Shown piece by piece: positions 1 to 6,287 of a stretch of DNA of 9,631 nucleotides. Positions within the stretch are counted from its first letter, which is position 1, and each line of letters starts with the position of its first letter. Both the position numbers and the translations under genes were made by a program. The notes under the pieces were generated by a model. That model was not told the DNA's origin. It did not search any database and was given only the letters and a program-made list of their open reading frames with translations. The stretch is from an uncultured Chlorobiales bacterium (GTDB taxonomy: Bacteria > Bacteroidota > Chlorobiia > Chlorobiales > Chlorobiaceae), in assembly GCA_903901395.1 (NCBI GenBank), contig CAIUQW010000170.1:1-9631 (forward strand), read 5' to 3'.

Positions 1-633
<633 letters not shown>

Positions 634-660
634 AAATTGGTGTGTGACGGAATTTCTTGT

Positions 661-692
661 AGGGGCGGTTCTTGTGGCCGCCCTTTTTATTT
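661..692 (+). terminator. Intrinsic terminator after asd
   Basis: GGGCGG (663-668) pairs with CCGCCC (678-683) around a short loop. It is followed by a T-rich run at 684-692 (TTTTTATTT). It lies 29 bp after the asd stop codon, which is the expected place and orientation for a factor-independent terminator. Confidence 0.85.
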
Positions 693-728
693 GGTGGGAA
701 TGACAGCAAGGATGGGCGTTGTTGGTAA

Positions 729-758
729 TTGGCGAGGGATGAGAGGGATTGTTATATT
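729..758 (+). promoter_or_regulatory. Possible promoter of the DUF4160/DUF2442 pair
   Basis: TTGGCG (729-734) and TATATT (753-758) stand 18 bp apart, about 40 bp before the DUF4160 start and just after the asd terminator. This fits a sigma-70-like promoter, but matches of this quality also occur by chance in AT-rich DNA. Confidence 0.3.
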
Positions 759-796
759 GTTCTGCGGTTGAGGAATCCAAATCTTGGGGAGCGTGT

Positions 797-1036
797 ATGA
801 GTCCTACCGTTTTTTGTGAGCAGGGATTTCGATTTTTCTTCTTTTCGCGTGAAGAAAAAAGAATGCATGTGCACGTTATATCGGGGGACGGCGAGGCGAA
901 GTTTTGGCTTGAACCTGAACTTGAACTTGCAAAGAATCATGGATATTCCAGAATTCAGTTGAAGCAGATTGAATCAATAGTGGAGGCGCACAGCGATGAA
1001 CTTGTTAAAGCATGGAGAAAGCATTTCAGAAGTTGA
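797..1036 (+). CDS. DUF4160 family small protein
   Basis: A 79-residue protein recognised as the DUF4160 family. It begins MSPTVFCEQGFRFFFFSREE, continues with the family's HVHV-x-SGDGEAKFWL strand, and ends in a helix with the usual HSDELVKAWRKHF pattern. The molecular function of the family is not established. I chose the ATG at 797 because it begins at the domain's N-terminus and has a GGGGAG Shine-Dalgarno-like sequence just upstream; an in-frame start at 749 would add 16 residues that do not look like the family. The last 41 bases overlap the start of the following DUF2442 gene, and this two-gene order is common for the families. Such pairs are often proposed as toxin-antitoxin-like modules, which is inference here. 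Base composition is lower in GC than asd, suggesting acquisition by transfer. Confidence 0.88.
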   Translation: MSPTVFCEQGFRFFFFSREEKRMHVHVISGDGEAKFWLEPELELAKNHGYSRIQLKQIESIVEAHSDELVKAWRKHFRS

Positions 1037-1271
1037 GGTGTCGAATATATCGCAACACGGCATTTGGCTTCTTGCTCACGGAAAAGAGCTGTTTTTGTCG
1101 TATGCCGATTTTCCGTGGTTCAGGGATCAAACGGTAAAATCGATTCTCAATGTCAAGGAACAGTCGCCCGGCCATTTCTGGTGGCCCGAACTGGATGTTG
1201 ATTTGAGGGAGGAAATGATAGAACACCCGGAACGCTTTCCGCTTGTCGCGGATGTGCGGGATGATACATAA
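996..1271 (+). CDS. DUF2442 family small protein
   Basis: A 91-residue protein of the DUF2442 family. Seen: the N-terminal strands (SEVEVSNISQHGIWLLAHGKELFLSY), the short FPWFRD helix, the central ILNVKEQSPGHFWWPELDVDL segment where the family has its W-P-x-x-D-hydrophobic motif, and a short polar tail. The start at 996 has GGAGG at 982-986 with a 9-base spacer, a good ribosome site lying inside the upstream gene. The 41-base out-of-frame overlap with DUF4160 implies cotranscription and possibly coupled translation. Function is unknown; DUF2442 proteins are small and recur beside DUF4160, so a partner or antitoxin-like role is plausible but not shown by the sequence. No obvious intrinsic terminator with a T-run follows; the palindrome at 1319-1336 may serve. 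Confidence 0.88.
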   Translation: MNLLKHGESISEVEVSNISQHGIWLLAHGKELFLSYADFPWFRDQTVKSILNVKEQSPGHFWWPELDVDLREEMIEHPERFPLVADVRDDT

Positions 1272-1318
1272 GTAAATCTGAGTTATTAATTCGGCCATTA
1301 AAATTCTCAAAAAATTGC

Positions 1319-1374
1319 CCCGGACTTCAGTCCGGGCTATGCGGATAACACAAAATAAATCCGGGCTTTAGCCC
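1319..1374. repeat. Pair of REP-like palindromes
   Basis: CCCGGACTTCAGTCCGGG (1319-1336) is a perfect palindrome. Twenty-six bases on, GGGCTTTAGCCC (1363-1374) is a second one with the related core CCGGGCT-TTAGCCC. Paired units of this type (GGACT-tc-AGTCC and GGGCT-tt-AGCCC) look like short extragenic palindromic repeats. They lie 47 bp after the DUF2442 stop and could also act as a 3' stabilising hairpin or weak terminator. Confidence 0.65.
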
Positions 1375-1425
1375 AATTTCTTACAACGACGGCGATTGCG
1401 ATTTATTGTCGCTGGAGTAATAAAT

Positions 1426-1646
1426 GAGGCTGTCTCAAAAGGTTTGTATCCGTAAGTTATTCAGGACTTCGTTGTTTTGTCATTCTGAACGAAGTGAAGA
1501 ATCCAGTTTCTGGAGATTACCAGTAAATGGATAATTTATTGGACGTTACGAAAGTTCTCTGGATTCTTCGCCCGACTTTGTCGGACTCAGAATGACAGAC
1601 AAAACATGACAATAATCATTGGGGCAATCTCTTTTGAGACAGCCTC
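1426..1646. mobile_element. MITE-like element with 16-bp terminal inverted repeats
   Basis: GAGGCTGTCTCAAAAG at 1426-1441 is repeated as its exact reverse complement at 1631-1646, bounding 221 bp with no transposase gene. Terminal repeats of this form are typical of DDE-transposase insertion sequences, so the unit is best read as a non-autonomous miniature element or the relic of an internally deleted insertion sequence. I could not see a convincing target-site duplication: the flanks are AGTAATAAAT and CTCCTTTCAA. The interior is occupied mainly by a second inverted repeat. The family is not assigned. Confidence 0.72.
1477..1597. repeat. Inverted repeat nested inside the MITE-like element
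   Basis: The left arm at 1477-1506 (TTGTCATTCTGA, then GAAGTGAAGAATCCAG) is answered on the opposite strand by the right arm at 1559-1597 (CTGGATTCTTCG ... TCAGAATGACA). The arms are imperfect: the right arm carries extra bases around a small hairpin of its own, CCGAC-TTT-GTCGG at 1572-1584. The TCATTCTGA / GAAGAATC wording resembles a dispersed repeat seen in many bacterial genomes, which I recall but have not checked. Confidence 0.68.
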
Positions 1647-1797
1647 CTCCTTTCAAGACTAAATGCCAGCGTTCCCACGCATAACGACAAAAATTCACAC
1701 ACGTACCCGTCTGCGTGGTGATGTTTCCGGTATAGTTCAAACTCAGACGATCAACCTCCATCCTCTTACCCCTGCGAAACACCAAAATTTCCAGCAT

Positions 1798-1840
1798 CGG
1801 CGCACTTTCTCGACGGACGTACAGTCGAGAAAGTGCGCCG
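1798..1840. repeat. Perfect 17-bp hairpin
   Basis: CGGCGCACTTTCTCGAC (1798-1814) is the exact reverse complement of 1824-1840, with a 9-base loop (GGACGTACA). On the plus strand the stem is followed by a pyrimidine-rich run (CCTCTTTTCTCCCCTTTTCT), so it could be a terminator for a plus-strand transcript. The T-run is interrupted and there is no recognisable gene just upstream, so a structured RNA or a repeat unit is equally possible. Confidence 0.7.
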
Positions 1841-2105
1841 CCTCTTTTCTCCCCTTTTCTATGGTGGTAAATTTCTGAAAAGAAATGGCCATGCAAAAAC
1901 GGGTCGATCAGGTCAAAACTGTCTTTCCCTTCCGCGCAGGATGTTTCGCAACCAGTGAATGCTGTTCGTTAAATTTCCCAAGAAAAGATTCTTTCAGGCT
2001 TGGCTTATGAGAAAGTACATGTTGTCCCTGATCACAAATAAAAAAGCAGTAGATGCAGCGAGACCTGCCTCTACCGCTCTATCTTCACTAACCCAAAGCA
2101 AAAAT

Positions 2106-2171
2106 ATGATGAGTCAAATCATACTTCTGCTGGCGACACTCGTCGCACTGATCGTGGCGATTAGAGTGTAA
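2106..2171 (+). CDS. Candidate 21-residue hydrophobic micropeptide
   Basis: A short frame that starts with two consecutive ATG codons (2106, 2109) encodes MMSQIILLLATLVALIVAIR plus a final valine. It is essentially one transmembrane helix with an arginine near the end. The size and composition resemble small membrane peptides, including type I toxins, but no homologue is recognised. The frame stays open upstream to an ATG at 1959 (70 residues in total); the extra N-terminal part is basic and low in recognisable features, so I prefer the short form. There is no clear Shine-Dalgarno sequence before 2106, so this may not be translated. Confidence 0.25.
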   Translation: MMSQIILLLATLVALIVAIRV

Positions 2172-2280
2172 ATCTAATCGTCCGCTGATCGAAAACCAAG
2201 CCGAGGCTGTAACAGAAATCGTCTTTGAATGTTCTCAATACAGCGCTGTCTCGCCTTGAGTTTCATCCGAAAAGCGCTAA

Positions 2281-2315
2281 AAACGAAAAAGCGGGTCGGA
2301 ACCCGCTTTTCGTTT
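2281..2315 (-). terminator. Terminator of the lipoprotein-bchJ unit, possibly bidirectional
   Basis: GCGGGT (2291-2296) pairs with ACCCGC (2301-2306) around CGGA. Flanking A-rich and T-rich arms extend the stem (AAACGAAAA against TTTTCGTTT with one bulged base). Read on the minus strand it ends in TTTTTCGTTTTT, 15-50 bases after the bchJ stop, a good intrinsic terminator. The symmetry means it could also stop plus-strand transcripts coming from the accessory region. Confidence 0.85.
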
Positions 2316-2329
2316 CATGATGCGTCAGC

Positions 2330-2905
2330 TTATATCCGGCAGAGGTAGTTGCAGCGGATGGCGCCGTTCTCCTTGCGGATGTCGGCTTTGATCTCGGTTT
2401 GCGGGTTGACCAGCTCGCGGAGCAGGGCGGTGAAGGTGCCGAGGTAGAAGTTGCCGACGACCGGATGCGACGGGAACGTCACCTTGACCATGACGTTTGG
2501 CGATGGCTTCGAGCCGTAGGTGAACTCACCGCTTCCGGCGAAGGTCCAGGCGTTCTTGCTGATGGCGAAGAGGAATACCTTGAAGGCCAGTCCTGCGGGC
2601 AGCAGCTTGACGATGGTCTGGAACGGGCCGGGGATGCGCACCTTGAGAAGATACTTCGCGGTGCGTTCGCCCGACTCCTTGAGAATTTTCGCGGTGGACG
2701 CTTCGCCGATCTCCTTCTGCAAGGCAATGACCAGAGAGTGGAATTTCGACTCCTCGACCATCTCCGACGGCAGGTTGTTGATCAGGTAGCCCTGACCGAT
2801 TTTCTTCAGAAGTTTTTCGGTTTCGCTTTTTCCGTAGGCGGTTTCGAGCGCGCCGATGGTCTGTATGATGGAGTTCGGGCCGATTCTTGATGGACTGCTG
2901 CTCAT
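2330..2905 (-). CDS. bchJ: BchJ-like V4R-domain protein (bacteriochlorophyll biosynthesis)
   Basis: A 191-residue soluble protein that I recognise as BchJ. It begins MSSSPSRIGPNSIIQTIGAL, the family's conserved start. A helical region follows (about 20-115), then a C-terminal V4R-type small-molecule-binding region (about 120-191) ending in GAIRCNYLCRI with cysteines at 185 and 189. BchJ was named 4-vinyl reductase. From what I know of green sulfur bacteria, the reductase activity belongs to BciA/BciB, and BchJ more probably binds or delivers divinyl protochlorophyllide-type intermediates, so the old name should be used with care. The frame is open far upstream, but that part lies in the preceding gene in another frame; the ATG at 2905 is chosen from the family start. 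No strong Shine-Dalgarno sequence is visible. It starts 38 bp after the lipoprotein gene on the same strand, suggesting cotranscription. Confidence 0.85.
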   Translation of the reverse strand: MSSSPSRIGPNSIIQTIGALETAYGKSETEKLLKKIGQGYLINNLPSEMVEESKFHSLVIALQKEIGEASTAKILKESGERTAKYLLKVRIPGPFQTIVKLLPAGLAFKVFLFAISKNAWTFAGSGEFTYGSKPSPNVMVKVTFPSHPVVGNFYLGTFTALLRELVNPQTEIKADIRKENGAIRCNYLCRI

Positions 2906-2943
2906 TGAATAAATAGAGTTCTGGTTTGTGCGTTGATTGCTGG

Positions 2944-4695
2944 TTAATGTTTTTTTCGCGGCAATGCTCTGTCGATGGCTGTTTGCCGGGGCGCGGGGAT
3001 GTCGAGCCGTACATTGTCTGTCGTCCAGCCGGGCCGGATCGTGACCGTCACCGCCGCGAAAGGATCGCAGGGCGCAAACGGGCTGAGCGAGCCGCTGTTC
3101 CATTCCGTCACGGGCGAAACGGAACCGGAGGTCGATGGAATGAATCCGGTGATCGTGTACTCTCCAGCCGGTAGATCGCGGAAGCTGTAACTGAAAGCGC
3201 CATCGGCTTTTGGCTTCAGCACCACGCGCTGGCGAGCCTCCGCCGAGCCGCTTCGCCGGGCCTCGACAACCACCGCCGGCGCTTTTGCCGTGCCGGTGCC
3301 GGTCACCTCTCCGTACGCCTCCTGACCGGCAGTGCCGAAACGCGATTCCACCAATGGCTCCTTCGACGCCGAACCGACAAGCTCCTTCAACATTCCGGCC
3401 CTGACCTGAATCCGGTACTCTCTTGCGTGCTGGAAGCCGCCCGAAGGCGTGATGTCGTAAGTGCGGCTGTCGATGCGGGCGATGGCCAGCGGCAGCGGCT
3501 TGTCCTGCCCTTTGTCGGATAGCGTAAGCGTGACTGCGGGTTTGACCGACGACTCCTCGACCGGAAGGTTGCATTGCAGCTCGATGGCCGCGCCCGATTC
3601 AGGGCGGATCGTTTCGGGGATGACGTTGTCCGCGCCACTCGCCGGAACGATGGCGACCGACAGCTCCGGATAGCGCTCCGTCCGGGGGCTGCCCGCAAAG
3701 GTCAGCTCTGACGGCGGGCCTCCAGCGGACGAGAATCGGAGTTTGTACCAGGCGCGGCTCTCCATCGGCGCGGTCAGCAGGCGGAACGTAGCATCCTCGC
3801 TGTTTCTCGACGACGAGTAATAGCCGAGCACCGGCAATGCGGCCCCGGTCGAGGTATTTTCAATTCGCATGGCGGACAGCTCGAAGCTTCGAGCAAGCAT
3901 CTGCACGTTGAAGGTGACCTCGATTTCCCGATTGTTGATGGCGCGGCATGAACTCAGAGTGCGTGCTGACTTGTCGCCCGGCGCAAGGCGCAATCCGACG
4001 CCGGTCGCGCCAGTCTGAACGGCTGGCGAGGAGGTGACGGAAAACATTTCCATTCCGGGGTCGAACTGCAAATTGCCGTTTCTGTCGGTTATGGCGACGA
4101 TGCGGTAGCTTGCGGGCGAGAGATTTTCGAACCGAAACGCTCCCGACGGCCCGGTCTGCGCGATATAGTCCGGCCTTGTCTGCGGGGTGTCGCTGTTCCG
4201 CGACAGAGGATAGGCCATCACCGTGGCGTTCCGCGCCGGAGCCATGCGGTTTGTCCAGACCCGACCATCAATCGCTCCGTGGTCGATCACCGGGCCGGTT
4301 GAAAAGGGCAGCGTCCAGCTCTGGTCGAGGAGGTGCCCGCCATCGAGGCTTTTCAACGGAGATCGTAAGGTGAGCGTGTAGGTGCGGTTTGGTTTCAGCG
4401 GCGTATAAAGCCTTATTTCAGCTTCTTTTCCGTGCATCATAACCTCGTAGTCATCGACAAGCGGCGAGAAAAAAATCGATTTCGACAGCTCGCTTTTGCT
4501 GACATAGTGGCTGAAGCCGATGCGGATCGTTTGCGGCGCTTCATTGACCGACGCGGCGGCGGGAATCGAAGAGACGACGCTGAGCGGGGAGTGATCCGGA
4601 GGGCCGCCTGTTGGCGGGCGGTCAACGGCGCAGGCGCAGAAGAAAACAGGGATCAGAATGGCTGCCAGAATTTTCAGGCCGGGAAATTCTTTCAC
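2944..4695 (-). CDS. Ig-like (SbsA/Big_5) domain lipoprotein, GTG start
   Basis: A 583-residue exported lipoprotein. From the GTG at 4695 the protein starts with a short basic head and a hydrophobic core (KILAAILIPVFFCAC), with the probable lipidated cysteine at 22. It continues PTGGPPD (28-34), the N-terminal signature of this Bacteroidota/Chlorobiota lipoprotein family. An SbsA-like Ig domain follows (about 36-134), then a carboxypeptidase-regulatory-like beta domain (about 142-236) containing AITDRNGNLQFDPG, further beta-rich regions, and a second regulatory-like domain near 461-570 (DGAFSYSFRDLPAGEYTITG). Role unknown; probably anchored in the outer membrane or periplasm. The GTG is preferred because AAGGAG (complement of 4703-4708) stands 7 bases before it. 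An ATG at 4743 would put 16 extra residues before the signal peptide and has no such site. Its lead to bchJ is 38 bp; no functional link is evident. Confidence 0.88.
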   Translation of the reverse strand: MKEFPGLKILAAILIPVFFCACAVDRPPTGGPPDHSPLSVVSSIPAAASVNEAPQTIRIGFSHYVSKSELSKSIFFSPLVDDYEVMMHGKEAEIRLYTPLKPNRTYTLTLRSPLKSLDGGHLLDQSWTLPFSTGPVIDHGAIDGRVWTNRMAPARNATVMAYPLSRNSDTPQTRPDYIAQTGPSGAFRFENLSPASYRIVAITDRNGNLQFDPGMEMFSVTSSPAVQTGATGVGLRLAPGDKSARTLSSCRAINNREIEVTFNVQMLARSFELSAMRIENTSTGAALPVLGYYSSSRNSEDATFRLLTAPMESRAWYKLRFSSAGGPPSELTFAGSPRTERYPELSVAIVPASGADNVIPETIRPESGAAIELQCNLPVEESSVKPAVTLTLSDKGQDKPLPLAIARIDSRTYDITPSGGFQHAREYRIQVRAGMLKELVGSASKEPLVESRFGTAGQEAYGEVTGTGTAKAPAVVVEARRSGSAEARQRVVLKPKADGAFSYSFRDLPAGEYTITGFIPSTSGSVSPVTEWNSGSLSPFAPCDPFAAVTVTIRPGWTTDNVRLDIPAPRQTAIDRALPRKKH

Positions 4696-4820
4696 GGAGG
4701 CGCTCCTTTCAGAGTTGAAAGCTGCTAAATTGTTTCTCAGCATGAAAATTCTTAAATTAAAAACTGAAGGTATTCTATGAAAGCGATTTGAGGAAAAAAA
4801 ACAGACAGAGTTTGAGATAG
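4696..4820. promoter_or_regulatory. Divergent promoter/leader region between lipoprotein gene and glgA
   Basis: The AT-rich 125 bp between divergently transcribed genes must hold promoters for both units, but I cannot place -35/-10 boxes with confidence. It contains the lipoprotein ribosome site (4703-4708) and two very short plus-strand frames: 4742-4780 (MKILKLKTEGIL) and 4777-4791 (MKAI). The second is preceded by GAAGG at 4766-4770, and the two overlap as ATGA. The glgA start at 4821 has only a weak purine-rich stretch (TTTGAGATAG) before it. Confidence 0.5.
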
Positions 4821-6287
4821 ATGGCCAGACGAAATTTCAAGGTTCTTTATGTCTCTGGCGAGGGGTCTCCTTTTATAAGGGTCAGTTCTCTGGCCGATTA
4901 TATGGCATCGTTTCCGCAGGCGCTTGAGGAGGAGGGATTCGAAGCCCGAATCATGATGCCGAAATACGGTATCATCAACGACCGCAAGTTCCGTCTGCAC
5001 GATGTGCTCCGGCTGTCGGATATTGAAGTCCGTCTCAAGGACAAGACCGACATGCTGCATATAAAGGTTACCGCCCTGCCGTCCAGCAAGATTCAGACCT
5101 ATTTTCTCTATAACGAGAAATATTTTAAGCGACACGGACTCTTCTCCGATATATCGCTTGGCGGCGATCACAAAGGGAGCGCGGAGCGTCTGATCTTTTT
5201 CAGCGTGGGCGTGATGGAGACGCTCGTGCGCCTCGGCTGGCAGCCGGACATTATCCATTGCCACGACTGGCACGCCGGGCTTGTCGCTCTTTTGGCAAAG
5301 ACGCGCTACGCCAAACACGACTTTTTCAAAAAGGTGAAGGTCGTCCAGACGATTCACAACGTCTATCGCCAGGGCATTTTCCCGTCGAAGGCATTTCAGA
5401 AGCATCTCGACGCGGAGGTGTTCGACGCGCTTGAAAAACAGGGCGACGAAGTCAACCTGCTCGCCACCGGCATCAAGAATGCCGATCTGGTCACCACCAC
5501 TTCGGATCGCTACGCCCGCCAGATCGTTGATAATCCGGAGCTTTCGTTCGGCATGGACAAGGCTTTGCAGGTGTGCGGCGACCGCTTTCACGGCATTCTC
5601 AACGGCATGGATACCCGCCAGTGGAATCCATCGTCCGACAAGCTTATCAAGAAGCGTTACAGCGTCGAGCAGCCTGAGCTGAAGCTCGAAGACAAGAAGG
5701 TGCTGCTCGAAGAGGTTGGCTTGCCATTTGCCGAAGAGACGCCCGTCATTGGCGTGATCGCGAACTTCGACGCTTATCAGGGCGCGGAGCTTGTCAAGGA
5801 GAGCCTCGCGAAACTGCTCGAACTCGACATTCAGCTCATCGTTTTTGGATCGGGCGAAAAGGAGTTCGACCAGGCGCTCAAGGAGAGTGCGGAGGCCAAC
5901 CCGGAAAAGATGGCTTTCCGCCCTGAGTTCACCGATGCCTTCTATCACCAGATGATCGCCGGACTCGATATTCTGCTCATGACCTCTCGCATCGAAGCGT
6001 GCGGCATGATGCAGATGTTCGCGCAGAACTACGGCACCGTGCCGATCGCCTACGCTGGCGGCGGCATCGTGGATACCATCGAGGAGGTCTCCGGCGACAC
6101 GGGCACCGGTTTCATCTTCACCGACTACACGCCCGAGGCGCTGACGGCGAAGCTTCAGAAGGCCCTCGCGCTCTTCGCCGACAAGGAGCGCTGGAGCGCG
6201 CTCACGCTCGAATGCATGGGGCGCGATTTTTCATGGAGCGGTTCGGCGGAGAAGTACGCTGAACTCTACCGTAACCTGCTTGGATGA
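4821..6287 (+). CDS. glgA: Glycogen/starch synthase, GT5 family, divergent active-site motifs
   Basis: A 488-residue protein of normal GlgA length, the enzyme that extends alpha-1,4-glucan from ADP-glucose in the cytosol. Two Rossmann halves are visible. The N-terminal half has FKVLYVSGEGSPF (6-18), HCHDWHAGL (146-154), QTIHNVYRQGIFP (176-188), a TTTSDRYARQI segment and GILNGMDTRQWNP (258-270). The C-terminal half has VFGSGEKEF and SRIEACGMMQMF (389-400), with the family glutamate at 392. Three nucleotide-sugar contacts differ from the textbook enzyme. The N-terminal KTGGL motif reads RVSSL (20-24). The SRLxxQKG loop reads ANFDAYQG (314-321), losing the arginine and lysine that hold the phosphates. 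The late RTGGLADT motif reads YAGGGIVDT (411-419). I believe this is how Chlorobiaceae GlgA proteins look rather than a local mutation, since the frame is intact. Whether it uses ADP-glucose normally is open. It is first in the plus-strand unit and overlaps the next start by 4 bp. Confidence 0.87.
   Translation: MARRNFKVLYVSGEGSPFIRVSSLADYMASFPQALEEEGFEARIMMPKYGIINDRKFRLHDVLRLSDIEVRLKDKTDMLHIKVTALPSSKIQTYFLYNEKYFKRHGLFSDISLGGDHKGSAERLIFFSVGVMETLVRLGWQPDIIHCHDWHAGLVALLAKTRYAKHDFFKKVKVVQTIHNVYRQGIFPSKAFQKHLDAEVFDALEKQGDEVNLLATGIKNADLVTTTSDRYARQIVDNPELSFGMDKALQVCGDRFHGILNGMDTRQWNPSSDKLIKKRYSVEQPELKLEDKKVLLEEVGLPFAEETPVIGVIANFDAYQGAELVKESLAKLLELDIQLIVFGSGEKEFDQALKESAEANPEKMAFRPEFTDAFYHQMIAGLDILLMTSRIEACGMMQMFAQNYGTVPIAYAGGGIVDTIEEVSGDTGTGFIFTDYTPEALTAKLQKALALFADKERWSALTLECMGRDFSWSGSAEKYAELYRNLLG

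Larger units (their letters stand above)
1272..2329. other. Gene-poor, repeat-rich stretch
   Basis: About 1.06 kb without a convincing normal-sized gene, AT-rich compared with both flanks. It contains the REP-like palindromes, the MITE-like element, the 17-bp hairpin, the candidate micropeptide and the terminator that are listed separately. In 1647-1797, 1841-1958 and 2172-2280 I see no tRNA cloverleaf, no protein family and no clear pseudogene. CGTTCCCACGC at 1672-1682, followed by CTGCGTGG near 1711, may be the remains of an inverted repeat. Confidence 0.6.

Noticed and set aside
1663..1878. Plus-strand frame of 71 codons spanning the hairpin
   Set aside because: It has no ribosome site or family resemblance, and part of it is the palindrome itself.
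1546..1896. Minus-strand open frame across the MITE-like element and the 17-bp hairpin
   Set aside because: It runs through both inverted repeats, has only a TTG start, and shows no domain. Frames of this kind are common by-products of such repeats.
1272..2329. CRISPR array or tRNA in the gene-poor stretch
   Set aside because: There are no regularly spaced direct repeats and no cloverleaf with a T-loop motif. The repeats present are inverted and unequal.
2906..3574. N-terminal extension of the bchJ frame into the lipoprotein gene
   Set aside because: The extra 223 codons are Arg/Gly/His-rich and overlap a well-supported coding frame. The family start is the MSSSPSRIG methionine at 2905.
4752..5948. 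Minus-strand open frame opposite glgA (398 codons)
   Set aside because: It lies opposite an unmistakable GlgA and has no recognised domain, so it is a composition artefact.
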